From Amylostereum areolatum (taxonomy: Eukaryota > Basidiomycota > Agaricomycetes > Russulales > Stereaceae): a stretch of 64,000 bases of DNA. The position numbers and the translations under genes were made by a program. The stretch spans positions 248,001 to 312,000 of the forward strand of contig SAXG01000026.1 of NCBI GenBank assembly GCA_012932865.1. Reading direction: 5' to 3'. The notes under the pieces are model-generated. The model was not told where the DNA came from and did not search any database. It saw only the letters and a list, made by a program, of their open reading frames with translations. Below, one piece after another: positions 1-11,900 of the stretch (positions within the stretch are counted from its first letter, which is position 1; each line of letters opens with the position of its first letter).

Positions 1-458
1 CGCTAGCGGTACCTGCCAGGCGAGCAGTCAGTACTACTCGCAGGTATGCTGAAAAGTTACAAGTCAAAAACGTCAACGTACTCACGATGTATTTTCTGCA
101 GTGCTTGATGTAAGAAATGGTCGACGTCGAGAGATGGATGGTCTGTATACGGAATGTGGTCTCAATATATATGCGTTATGTCCGTCTGTAGCATTGAATA
201 CGAGCCCTAGTCGAAGTACGCAAAGGCACCCTTTGCGGCTTTGCCTGCCTTCACAACCTTGTCTTAAGCTTCGCCCGGCAGCCAATCCGAGGTGGAAGAA
301 AAGACGCCACGTGGGGAACTGCCGAGCTGGGAGATGAGGCGGAGATTGAAATCGATAAGTTAGGAAAAAATGTGGGCGACTGGTTTGCAAGCCAGATCTT
401 TTTGCTTCCTCCCCATCACCTCCCCCTCCACCCAAAATACCCTCCTTAGACCGCCACC
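1..458. other. Upstream region of eIF5A, no gene seen
   Basis: I see no convincing coding sequence here; short open frames on both strands look like noise. The last part must contain the eIF5A promoter and 5' leader. No clear TATA box is visible. The stretch directly before the eIF5A start is pyrimidine-rich and ends in a good eukaryotic start context (CCGCCACCATG). Confidence 0.5.
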
Positions 459-1332
459 ATGTCTGACGACGAGCAGCACAACCAGACCTTCGAGCAGGTG
501 CGTGACGCCCCCACCCGGCTCGTCTCGATCGATCAGATCATTGTATGCTGACCGACCCCGCTTTTCGTTAGGCCTCTGCTGGGGCTTCCGCCACCTTCCC
601 CATGCAATGTTCTGCTCTCCGTAAGAACGGTCACGTCGTCATCAAGGGTGTGTAATTTTTGTACACAGTCTCCTCCCTGGAAAAAACGGTCTAATCGGCG
701 GGCTTCTGCTTAGGGCGCCCCTGCAAGATCGTCGACATGTCCACCTCGAAGACCGGTAAGCACGGTCACGCGAAGGTCCATCTCATCGCTATCGACGTGA
801 GTGTTGCTATATCTGTTTTACTTGAGGCAACTAACCCGCCCCTCTTCAGATCTTCACGGGAAAAAAATTGGTACGTCAACCCTTCAACGTCCATTCGAGG
901 GACCGATGACGACGAGAGCCCGCAGGAGGATATCTGTCCCTCCACCCATAACATGGACGTCCCCAATGTCGTTCGTAACGAATACCAGCTCGTACGTCCT
1001 GCGTGTCCACCTCGCTTTCGTCAGCGTCTATTCGCGTCCTAGGGTTCTTACTGCGCGTCCTTTTGCGGTAGGTCAACATCGACGATGGCTTCCTCAACTT
1101 GATGAACCAGGACGGCATTCCCAAGGACGATGTCAAGGTGCCCGAGGGCGACCTTGGCAAGCAGATTCAGGCCGACTTCGATGACGGCAAGGATCTGCTC
1201 GTCACCATCGTCTCCGCCATGGGCGAGGAGCAGGTGTGTCACAGTTCCCGTCATTCGCTCCCGAGTAGATCTGATTCCTTAACTCGTCTTCTCTAGGCGA
1301 TCTCCCTCAAGGAGGCCCCCAAGGGCGCTTGA
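459..1332 (+). CDS. eIF5A: Translation factor eIF5A, seven exons
   Basis: eIF5A binds the ribosome and helps form peptide bonds at stalled sites such as polyproline, and also aids termination. It works only after one lysine is converted to hypusine. Exons that keep the frame are 459-497, 572-647, 714-796, 850-870, 926-991, 1072-1233 and 1297-1332, all with GT-AG introns, giving 160 aa, the usual length. The hypusine loop ([12 protein letters not shown]) lies in exon 3 with the modified lysine at about residue 54. The C-terminal OB-fold half follows ([16 protein letters not shown] and onward). Exon 4 is only 21 nt. The next gene is convergent. The frame is fully intact. Identification is secure from the near-invariant sequence. 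Confidence 0.97.
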
Positions 1333-1780
1333 TCTTCCCCATTGTTCGCTTTCGCATCGTATTCTCCCGTCCGTCCTCACGCCTATTTGTGTTTTCCTCT
1401 CCTCTTTTCCCCGCCCGCGCATCATCCACCCACCCATTCCGACCACATATTTACCCATCGCCGTTCGGATGTCATCTCGTTGTGCATGTACCTTTTCGAC
1501 GGTTTGATGTACCGCCAAGTTTCCCAGGGCCATTGTTGTAGCACTTGTCGTTGTCGCAGTCGAAGAAGTTGTAGTAGCGGTATATCTCTGTGAAAATAGC
1601 CATGTAGACGTTAGGAAACACTCATCGCATCGAGTGAGCGTTCTATTCCCTTCCATCGCGTGCACATCCCAAGCTTCTGCATCGTCAAAGCAATTCGAAA
1701 GCATCGTAACACGGGTACATGAGCCCCCGTCCCCAATAATCACTGCATACCGGTCTCAGTCGACGAACTCGACACCACGG
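1333..1780. other. Convergent 3' region between eIF5A and TAF8-like gene
   Basis: This 448 bp stretch lies between the stop codons of two convergent genes and should hold both 3' UTRs and polyadenylation sites. I see no gene in it. Open frames here overlap the C-rich 3' UTR of eIF5A and show no recognisable protein. Confidence 0.5.
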
Positions 1781-3629
1781 TTATCCAATCCGACTTTCGC
1801 TCCTCGCCCGACCTCCACCACCTCCAGGAAAGTGTATACTCGTGTGATAACTTCCTTGCCTCGCGCGCCTTGGCACCATAGGCGGGTCGCGGAAGCTCTT
1901 CTGGTCGTACTCCCATGTCGCATACATCTTCGCGTCAGGCAGCGCCCGTTTCTCCATCTCCGCACTCTCTTTCTCCTTGTCTTTGCCCTTCCCGTTCACC
2001 ATGCCGTTAACGGGCGGATCTTTGTTCTTCCCCCCTGCGGTCGTTGGAGCAGCTGCACCCGTCGGAGTCGCGGTTGAGTTCCAAGGCGCGCTGATGCCTG
2101 TACCGTACGTGAGGTCTTCGGGCCCTCGTTTGAGCACGGGTGGGTGAGCAAGACGCGTCGTGCGCGCAATGACAGTTCCCTGAACGGGCAAGTCAGTACT
2201 TTTGGATGTATGCGCCACGAGATACGATGACATACTGGCAACACCTGTCGCGCGAGTTCCGGGATCCGCGACGTCTGCTGGCTAACCAGCGGCATGATAT
2301 GGTTCACGGGCGTGATCGTCCGCGCCGGAACTGAGGGCAGCTTCTTATGCTTTTCCTCCGCCTTGTCTTTGGGGTCAATAGGGACTGCGTAGGATGGTCC
2401 CATGGTCGCGACGGCCGGGGCATTCGGCGCCGTCGACGCAAAGAGAGAGTCTGCCGGCTCCCAGCGCGGATTGCGCTGTGTCTGGTTGAGAAAGGCCATG
2501 GCGACACGATGTCGGGATAGATTTGGTGCGGGTGGTTGAGGCGGTGGGGGGTGAGTGAGGATGTGGTGGTATGCGGCGAGAAGGGAAGGTTGCATTTGGG
2601 GGACGGGAAGCCGTGGGGCAGGAGCCGCTGTATGAGGATGTGATGAGAATGACTCTGAGGGGGGAAGATGCCATTCGGGGATCCCGCCGAGGGTGGATTC
2701 ATTGTAGGGGACGGCAGACGTATAGTCGGCGGGTGCGGCAGAGAAGTGTCGTATAGGGGAAGGTTCGCGCTCGATTTTGACGGCGTTATTGTGGTTGGAT
2801 GAATGAGGGGTCGGCAATAGGGGGCAGGGCAAGGGGCTCTGGTTCGAGAGAGCCGCGTTCTGTGGGGAACGGAGGGAGAAAATCGGGGATATGGGAGGGC
2901 GGGTGCCAACGTTCTGTGCGTTGTCGTTTGCGTGCGGGGGACGACGGGTTCGACACTGGCGAGAGCGGCAACGGCGGGGTTGATGGCCGCCGCCAAGGTG
3001 ATGGCGGACGCGCTTCTGTAGTGTCTGGCGGTGTGAGGATCCCTGCCTGGAACGACGACGAGGCGGGATGACCGTTCCCATGCGCTTCTGCCATCTCCAC
3101 GTCGACCTTCTCTCGTCGTTCCACCATTTCGATATCCTCGTCCTCCTCTTCCTCCTCTTCCTCGTCCTCCTCGTCTGACACGTCGTCGGGAACAGGGGCG
3201 TATACCAGCGGTATCGCATCCTGTGGCGGAGGTAGCCCTTTCCTCAACGATGCTAGGTTCAAGAACGTCAACATAAGCCGCGCACGTCGCACGACCCAAC
3301 TGACCCTTGAAGTCGTTGAGATCTTCGACGCGTTTGGTGGAGTGGCCCGCGTAACGCGCGAGCTCACTGCCTTCCACCTCGCAGTATTCCCTAAGCTCTT
3401 CGAGACTCACTCCGAGCTCATCGAAGGCAGAAAATGCGTCCCGGACCGTCAGGTTTGTGCGCCCCGCATGCTGAGCGTATTGTGCGCATGTGGTGGACAG
3501 TAGGGTGAGATAGCGGGAGAGGAGGTCGGTTAAGACCATGGACGCCTGGGTCGATGAACGGGCAAAATTGTGGGCGTGGAGAGTCTTGAGAGTGACAGAT
3601 TCGAGCAGTTTGGATGCGCCGGCGTCCAT
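1781..3629 (-). CDS. TAF8: TAF8-like TFIID subunit (histone fold)
   Basis: Probable TFIID subunit of the TAF8 type, a nuclear protein of the RNA polymerase II pre-initiation complex. Exon 1 (3629-3296) encodes a bromodomain-associated histone fold: ten-turn alpha-helical sequence with LTDLLSRYLTLLSTTCAQYAQHAGRTNLTVRDAFSAF split over helices, about residues 1-75. Exon 2 (3252-2236) continues with LRKGLPPPQDAIPLVYAP, an acidic run, then HIPDFLPPFPTE, a motif typical of the TAF8 C-terminal domain. The last exon (2179-1781) starts GTVIARTTRL and ends the protein. Exon 2 carries one surplus base, so the frame switches near 2780-2880 without a usable intron there. That break is probably an assembly error. 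TAF3 or another histone-fold TAF is the alternative. Confidence 0.75.
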
Positions 3630-6600
3630 GGTGTGCGTGAGGGGCGGCTAGAGTGTGCGTGTCGGCGTCGTGTAGCTCGTCGTCGTTGTGGTGGTCGGAA
3701 ACACGGATCGCGCGTCATTCGGGCGGAGCTTCAACTACGCGCTGCCGTGCTGTCTGTTGGTCAATTACAATCCCATGCATTGTCTTCCCGGTTTTCTCTG
3801 GATCTCCTCGCTGTTCTCTCATCCTCCTCCGTACGACGGTATTTGATTGTGCTACTGTACCCGATTTTCACCACACAAGCGCGAAACAAAGAGTACAGTG
3901 TACCCTCTTGTCTTTTGTCACGTGGAAAACAACTGAAAGAGCAACAGCCGCCGCGTCGATCTTCAAGAATTTCAAGAATTTCAAGTTGATTCTCCTTCGT
4001 GTCCCGTTTCCGAGGCGCGCATCCTTCCCCTCTTTCGATGAGACGTCGGCGATGATGCGTAGCGTTTGACAGCTACAATTTATTGCGTCCCCACATTCCA
4101 CGAAAAATCCGTGAAGTCTTCGTTTCTCATCCGCGGAATCCAGGTTCTTCTTCTTCTTCGCCTGTGAGTCGATGCAACGCTGGACAAAGGTTGCTTGAAT
4201 ATCTCATCGATATAGTCACGGCGCTGTCACGTTTTCCATTGCGACCCTTTTGCTTGGTGTGTTCTGGAACATTTCAATCCCCGTGCATCTGACCATACTC
4301 TTTTTGTGCCAAGTGTACGTCTTGTCCACCCCGCGGTACTCGTACGTCTTTTCAATCTCTTGAATGGCAACCGCGAACTTACCTGCATAGCCTCCACGCA
4401 GGGATTGGTTTCCTTCTATCCACCATACCTTACTTGTGGTGCTCGACGGTAGAGCCGGTTGAGGGTACGAAATGCTACGGGGTTCTACATCTCCGTCAGT
4501 CACTTGACTTAGATACGAGGCTCGATCCTAGATACGAGGCTCAATCCTGAGTATCTAACCAAAAACGTTCGGCACGGACCCAGAGCTAGATGGATTTATC
4601 GACGACGTGAATTCTTCAGGACCTCAGCTTTCCTCTGGCATTTCAGGACATTTCCACAGGTCGGAACATCTCACGAATGTACGAGCAGGCGCTTCAACGA
4701 GAGCGGGATATGCCGGCATTCTGACCGAATCGATGTACCTCCTCAAAGTGCTCGATCTTGCGGACCCGCCAGTGTATGTCAGGCCTCGAATAGCTTGAAC
4801 ACCGAAGCCAGTAACGAGCGGCGAACGCCGCCTCAGAGAATCCGGATTGTTCGAAACGCCGATGCGATCCCGCCCTTTCCTCTCACTTCTTACCAACGCT
4901 TTTACGCTACAGAAAACCGCGTGATGGGACGGCTGCCGTACGTTGGCCATAGTTAAAGACAGCGCGTGAGCGATGCCAGCTCGCTGCCTTTCCCTGGATC
5001 TACCCAAGATCCCGCCGATGCTCTGCATTAGGAACCCCGCAGGCTTCGAAGATTGACAAAAGCCGGAAGCTCCAAGCTACGGTTCCGCTGCGAAAGACGC
5101 GAAGGACAGCCAGACCAAATGAGGCGCCATCTTTCTCAAAGGGAAGGTCTCTTGTGTCGGCATCTTCGGAGGGAAGATGATGCGTGTGTCAGGGCTTGAG
5201 CTTCGAACATCGAACGCTAGAATCGATCTATCTACATCAGCTCGTGTGGGGGGTATAATTTTGAAAACAATAGACGTCATATTGTAAATGTCGTAGTAGA
5301 TGAAGACACTGAGGATGATCGATGATGGCTTGAGCAATCCTGTTTTCTGGTCATCGAACTATGTACATATCATCGATGATAAATTGCCGAAGTTTGAGAT
5401 CGCGAAGTAGTAGCTCTCGGCGGAAAAGCGGGGTGCGCTCCTCTCACTGCGGCGCCTTCAGCTCAAACAATGCATCATATTCGAGAGCAATGTATCGACT
5501 CTGTTAGTCGCTCCAAGAGGTTTTGATCTCTTCGCAGATAAATGCCTGGCGAAGACGCGAAGGCGGCGTCCGCCGACCTTGAACCATGACTCAGATCGAG
5601 TCAAGAGATCGGGTTGAATGAAAGTTTGGCTCGGGAAACGCCGTTGCGGCTCCCTTCGCCCGCACCGGTCAAATGTCGAGATGCGGCTTGGTCGGTTTCT
5701 AAAGTCCAAATATCACCCGGGATGTCGCTGCTATCTCACCATTGTACTGTCTGCACACGGTGGTGGCGCCAGCTGACCCACCACTCACATCTTTGCTCTC
5801 ATGATCTCACGGGTATAACTCACTTCTGCAGGCCGCCGCCTTCGTTTCCATAACCCGATTGCGTAAAGCACCACCTACCGCAGAATTGCCGCAGAACCAC
5901 GAGATTTCACCCTCAGCGGCCGTGATGTTCCGAACCTTTTTGCAGCAGGACATGGGGCGGATTGACGCCTGCCGGAACTTGGCTCAGGATACGGAGGCCG
6001 TGCGTACCTGCGCATCGTCAAGTTTGGAATGTCCAATGAGACCGTGTTAGACGTGGACGAGCCTCTCGTGATACACAGATCGACCGTCTCTCCACCGCGA
6101 TTGGATATTGGATCCTCATCCACTTCACTGCGATATTGTGGTGCACCCTTCGTGTCCATGGCGAAGATCCTCCAAAAATACGCTAATGGCGTGGGTTGCT
6201 GTCTATTTTCTCGGTCTCCCTTGTACCCGTGCCCACAGGCTCACAGGCCGCCGGACCTCCCAATCTACCTTCTTTCCACCGTGGTCACTTTTGATGACTG
6301 ATAGCACGCGAGTGCTCGAGGCGTACTCTCAATGTCGGACGTATGTTTGCGATACCACGGGCGCGATCCCTTCCCTCCATACCATATCATAGGATACCCT
6401 TCGCGGCTTCTCACGACGAAGACGTGACTGGTCCGGCGGCTTCTCGATACCCATTGGGTGCTCGAACGTCCCCGACATTCGCAGATATGTAAAAGTTTGA
6501 ATGCTCTGGGGTGGCGTTTGCACCCCAGCATCATTCCGAGAACTCGGCCGACCCGTCGCAGAAACGATCGGCGGCGTCGGGTCTGAAAACAGGGTTCTGA

Positions 6601-7144
6601 CCGCGTCTTTGGCGGCCTGGCTTCTTCTCCCCCGTGCTTTGTTGCCAAAACGGAGCATTGCCGACTTTCTCTGTAAGGACGATCAAGCGGCGCTTTGGCG
6701 CTGACCGTCGATGGTCGACGACTTCTACACATTATGATGCGGTACAATCGAGACTGCCAAGGCGTGGGGTTGGAGTAAACTAAAGTGCTAGATGGTATGA
6801 TCCGCGTAAAGATCGTGATCATACGCCCGAAACCTTGCCTCATGAATTGGAAACCATACAGCCTGCATCAAAGGCGAGTTACCGATGTGGGCGTCGAGAG
6901 GCGTCGAGGCTAGACAATGAGACAGAACTCCGAGGAGGAAGCAAAAGAGGAGATAAGATAAGATGATGAGTCAGCAGTGCGGTGCGGAAGTACCGCAATC
7001 GGCGCAAAGTCATTGTCCGGCCTCCGTACTGTCTCTCCACAACGACGACGACGGCAACGACGACGCCCTTCGCGATCCACGTTCCACGGGAGACTTCGAC
7101 TTCCATTGTACTGAACTAGCTCGACGCCACGCTCAACAGCACCG
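3630..7144. other. 3.5 kb gap with no recognisable gene
   Basis: No protein here matches anything I know. The most protein-like pieces are minus-strand frames at 4216-4503 (begins MTDGDVEPRSISYPQPALPS, with VWWIEGNQSLRGGYAGKFAV), 4624-5028 and 6329-6658; they could be remnants of an old gene or element but have no clear exon structure. A short direct repeat of GATACGAGGCTC occurs at about 4512-4545. The segment from 3630 must contain the TAF8-like promoter, and the part before 7145 the LIM-gene promoter. Confidence 0.4.
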
Positions 7145-8969
7145 ATGCATCCGTACGGAGGTACCCCTCATTGTCCGAGATGTTCGAAAGCCGTATATGC
7201 CGCCGAGCAGGTGCGTAACCACCCGTTCCTGCCACACACACACCTCGTGTTGATGTCTGCTATGTTTAGGCCATGGGACCTGGAAGAAAGGTATGCGATC
7301 CTTGAGGCTGCAGAGTTCGCATCTCACCTCCGTCTCGCGCCCCGGACTAGCTATATCATAAAGTAAGTTTCGCCTCCACTCGTGCAGGCGTGCGCCAGAA
7401 TTAAACGCGTTTACGCCATCATCAGCCCTGCCTCGCATGTGCTGACTGCAACAAACGTCTCGATTCGTTCAGTCTTCTCGAGCACGACGAGCAGGTGCGT
7501 CATCCTTATTCATCTCCGTCCGTCCCCGCCCCCGTTCCCGTCCGTGTACTCATCGCCACCCGGTCTTTTCAGCCTTACTGGTGCGTTCTCTCCCCCCACG
7601 TGTCCGCGCGCCGCATATTGAATCCCTGCTCAACGCGGTCGTTTGCAGCAAGAACTGTCACCGCAAACTCTTCGGCACCCGTGACCTCCGCCAAGCGAAC
7701 CTCCCTCACCGCGACGACCTCCGCCCTCTTTCCCCCACACGCACCGGCTCGATCCCCGCACCCCTCTCCCCCACGCGTACCGGCTCCGCCTTCCCCCCGG
7801 TACCCATCACTCCCCCGCGATCTTCCGCCAGTCCGCCCCCTCTCCCCAACCGCAGGCCCTTCCATGCCGCCTCCGTCGGACGCACATATACAGGCAACGG
7901 CGGCACCACCTCGCTCTTACGTCCGACCCACACACTCAGTCCGACGCGCGCGGCAGTTCGCGATGGACGGAGGGGATTTCGACCCGTTGACAGAAGAGCC
8001 CGACGCTGAAGACGAAGAGGCGGAGGTCGAGCGCGAGCTGGCTGAGGTTGTCGCCACCGCCCGGAACGAACTTATCTTCCCCCTTGGAACACCGACGCAC
8101 GTCGGCCGAGCGGGCAACGGAATGCCGCGGACCGTGCAGCTCTCACCTGAGCGCTCAGGGTCTCCGAATCGGGGGGCCGAACCCTCGACGGCCTCCAGCA
8201 GCGACGGCGCGCCGGAATCGATGAGAACGACTATCCCTGTCCTGCGTCCCGCGACCGTAGGACGTAGGATGGCCGTGCCGTTGGTACCCACTGCGACGGG
8301 TACACGCTACGGCGCGGGGCTCACGTCGACACCTACCGGGACCCGCTACGGTGGAGCACAGACCTCAACACCTACCGGGGGGAAACAATGGGGAGGAGGG
8401 ACGCCCCAATGCCCTCGCTGCAGCAAGAGTGTGTACTTTGCAGAACAGGTAAGCACGGGTGGACTCGGGACTTTTCATTCCTTCTTCCTCCATCCTCTCT
8501 TCATCTTCCTCTCCGCTCCGTGGCGTGGCGTCTCGCGGACGCCGACCACGCTCTCCACCTGCCTTTTTCACCTCCGTCGGGTCTTGTTGCCGTTCTGATA
8601 GGAAGGGGCTCGAACGGGTTTTCGCTGACCTATTCTTTCGCGTGTTCTCGTGGGGTGGCTTCGGTCGGACAGGTCAAAGCGGTGGGCAAAACCTGGCACA
8701 AGACCTGCCTACGCTGCGTCGAATGCAACACCTCGCTAGACTCGAGCCGATTGACCGAGAAAGACGGCGAGCCGCACTGTCGTAGCTGCTACAGCAAGGT
8801 AACGTCACCCTTTTTTCCCTGACGTTCGCCCCCCCCTCCCCCCTTCCCATCGCACGTTCGCCGCCCCCCTTCCTCGCCTTTCCGCCGACACCAACTGACT
8901 CGTACATCGCGATAGCTGCATGGCCCGCGCGGGAACGGCTACGCGCTGCTCGGCAAGGCCGGGGGCTAG
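7145..8969 (+). CDS. Two-LIM-domain protein with 12-nt and 8-nt microexons
   Basis: Cysteine-rich LIM protein, likely an actin- or nucleus-associated adaptor; LIM domains bind two zinc ions and mediate protein contacts. Exons: 7145-7210, 7270-7290, 7351-7362, 7426-7494, 7573-7580, 7649-7799, 7894-8448, 8673-8798, 8916-8969, giving 353 aa in one frame. LIM1 starts CPRCSKAVYAAEQ, continues GPGRK + LYHK + PCLACADCNKRLDSF and closes with PYC + KNCHRKLFGTRDLR. A 170-residue Pro/Ser/Thr-rich linker follows, with an acidic patch (TEEPDAEDEEAEVERE). LIM2 is CPRCSKSVYFAEQ to CRSCYSK, and the short tail LHGPRGNGYALLGKAGG is usual in fungal members. The 12-nt exon 3 (LYHK) and 8-nt exon 5 (CCTTACTG) are both needed to complete LIM1. 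The intron 7800-7893 is inferred from frame and splice sites. Confidence 0.9.
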
Positions 8970-11900
8970 GCCAGGCTCGCGGCTACCTAGTCCCCAGTAC
9001 TCAGCCTTCGCCTGCGTGCCGTCCTCCCTTCCATCGCGGACATTTTAAGGTCGATGCCGGACACATTCTGCATCCGTTCTCTTCTAGCTTGATCTTGATT
9101 CAGAACGTCTGGGTGGCCGTGGCCAGAGCGTGTTGCGTACGTGTACGAGTATGTGGCTGGGCGGGGGATCCTTCTACGCGCCGCGCTCGCGGAATAAAGA
9201 TGCGAGTCCGAGTCCGAGTCCGAGAGGGTGGGGGCCCGTAACGATATTTCGTATGTTATTATGAACACTGTTTTCTGATCCATCCATCTTTCTCACCTAC
9301 CTCTTCTTCGTCCTCCTGGTCCCCGTTGCCCTGATTTTCTCTCTCTCACTGCCACAGAGGGGGTGCGGCATCAGTGCGATTCAAAAAATGTGTTCTCCGT
9401 TCTATGAAATAAAGGGGAGGGAGGCTGTGGCGGCGAGGGAAAAATCAACGAGCAGGTTTGACGGACTCACGAACGTACGGAGAAACGCACACCGGCGCGC
9501 GCTGGTGGCCCTTCATTTCCAGTCGGCCTCTGCCCTCCTGCCAATGCGCCATTTGCGTGGATCCTGATTCCTGATTCTGACGCCTTCCTTCCCAGACCTT
9601 CCTTCGGCCACCATGCTCTTCTCTCGCCCTGACTGGACCCTTTGACGTGAGATGGGCAAGGGAGAGAGAACGGAAAAGGGTGCGATTTTTATTTAGGCGA
9701 GCGATGAAGACGACGGCGTGCGCGGAGGACGGCGGCGGACCGTCGCGTCTGTCTCTGTCAGGAGCTGGAGCTTGGAGCTGGACGCGACGTACGAGCGCGA
9801 GCCGCCTCGACCGCCTTCGAATTCGCATCCTCCAGCCCGTTGAATCTAACAAACAAACGACCAAACAAACAAACATCCGCATCCATACTTCGACGCTGGC
9901 GAGCCAAAAACCCATCCAGTAATGCCCACGTCTAACGGTCGGTGCTTATCATCATCAAATGGGGGTCACTGGGGAGGTGTGGCGGGCGCTAAGGCGGCGG
10001 ACGAGGCGGACATGTGTTGACGGAGGGCCATGGCCAGGCCGCTCCAGCCTGCGCACCGACCCCGACACGCCCGCCGCGCCCCCCTCCTGCGAGCATCCGC
10101 GCCTCTTTCGTCCATTTCTTTTGCACACAGCACGCCGCGCGTTGCAGACAACGCATCCATGCGTGGGGGGCGTGCGTGCGACGTTCGGCCACGGTGGGTG
10201 TAAGTATATCGCGTCTCGACGTGTCGGAGTCGTCGTATCAATCCGGGAGGCCTTGGAACAGCGAAAGGGTCTTCGTTCGACGGTCCAGAGCGCGCAGGTA
10301 ATAATGTATCACGGGCGTGCCGTACTTGGCTCCCCCGCCCGCCCTTCGATTACCTTGTTTTACCTCAGGTTGTTCGCGAGGAAGGGTGTTCGTGACGGCA
10401 GCGGCATCGACTTCCACCGTGAACCTGCGCCGCGCCCCCGCTCAGTCGCTCGCTCGCTCACCTGGCCAGCCCATCCACTCCACGCACTTACCCCCGCTTC
10501 TTCCCCGTCGTATCCGTGTATCCCCGAATTCAAAACCCGCCCGCCTTCCCGTCTTCCTCATCGCCGTCCGCCCCAGCTGACCGACAAGGAGGTAATTCGA
10601 CGTTTTCGGAAAACGTCTTTTCTTTCCGGTCGACGGGGCGGTTTGGGCTGGGGTTTCCAGACTCCTCGCGCCCGTTCCGCCGCCTCTTCCTGCCGGTCGT
10701 CGTGGCAGGCGGGTTCTCTTTGCCTGTCGCAACGGCCCACGTCCTGGCACAGCCCGCGCACGGTAGGGATCGCCGAGGGCCTTCCGCCGCGTTTTCTGAC
10801 CCGACGACGACGCCCGCCGTCGGAACGCACGTCGCCGTCGTGGCCTCGAGGCCCGCCAAACCACGTCCACCGCGCGACGACGACGACGAGGACGACGAAC
10901 CGGGCCTCTCCTCCTATCCCGCTGGCACCGCCCCCCCTCGACCATCCATCTTTCTTTTCTTCGAAATTTCCAAAACCCCGCGACCCGTGGAAGGAACAAA
11001 ACGCGAACGACAGGTGGGGAGAACGCGTGACCCTCCCCCCCCCTCCCACCTCTCTCTTCCCAGACAAGTCCGCGACTCCGTGGCGTAGAACGCCAGGTGG
11101 GCAAGAATGCAGGAACGTCCCTTGTGCGTCGCCCATTGGCCCGGTGTCGTACCGTCAAGCAGACGCCCGTCCGCGGTCCTTCGCGAGTTCATTAATCTCC
11201 TCACCTTTCTGTTCCCGCGCAAAGTCGCGCCTTTGGGGAGGCCGGGGGGGGGGTCGATCTTCGAGTTCTTTCCTTTCGTTCGTTTCGTCTCGTTTCGCGG
11301 TGGGCGTAGCTAGAAACGCATCTGTATTCAATGGGGACGGGGGCTATGGGCCCTGGGGAAGGCACGAACATGGAAGGAAACGTATTGTACGATTCGGAGT
11401 CGAAGGAAAGAACGACGAACGCGGGGCGCGACGCGATGTTGTGGAGTGGGACTGGATGCCACCACCACCCACCACCCCACCACCACCGCGCGCGATACGC
11501 GGTCGAACGGACGTAAGAGTAGGTAGGGATAGAACAAGAGGAAGCAGGACCGACGAAATAGACTATCGCCGCCTGGCCGCCACCCGTGAACTGCGTCCCC
11601 GTCATCGAATTCGAACCCGGGAACCCGTCCTGTGAGTCGTCCGACCTCAGAACCCGCGCATCACGTCACCGACGGGGTCCCCCGCCTCAAGCGTGCGTTC
11701 CCTGCGCTTCCCCATACCCAGAAGGAAAGCGCGCACGGTAATCGCGCGTCCCTCGTACGCAGGCGTCCCTGGGAATGAGTCCTTGTTTGCTCATTTAGCC
11801 CTCGGGGATTTGCGCGTGGTGTGTCGCGTCGGGCGAGGCGGGGAGGGGGTGAGAATGGGCGGGGGTTGGAGGGGGTAGGTCGAGCGCAGTGCCTGCGCGT

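Noticed and set aside
3955..3985. Heat-shock-element-like CAAGAATTTCAAGAATTTC
   Set aside because: GAA and TTC units are one base apart instead of two; it is simply a short 9 bp tandem repeat.
9959..11635. 558-codon open frame on the plus strand
   Set aside because: Arg/Pro/Ser-rich text with no domain, in stop-poor GC-rich DNA that is equally open on the other strand; no splice or homology support.
11560..11680. Possible tRNA on the minus strand (GGGTTCGAATTCG)
   Set aside because: T-loop-like text is present, but the T-stem and acceptor stem do not pair.
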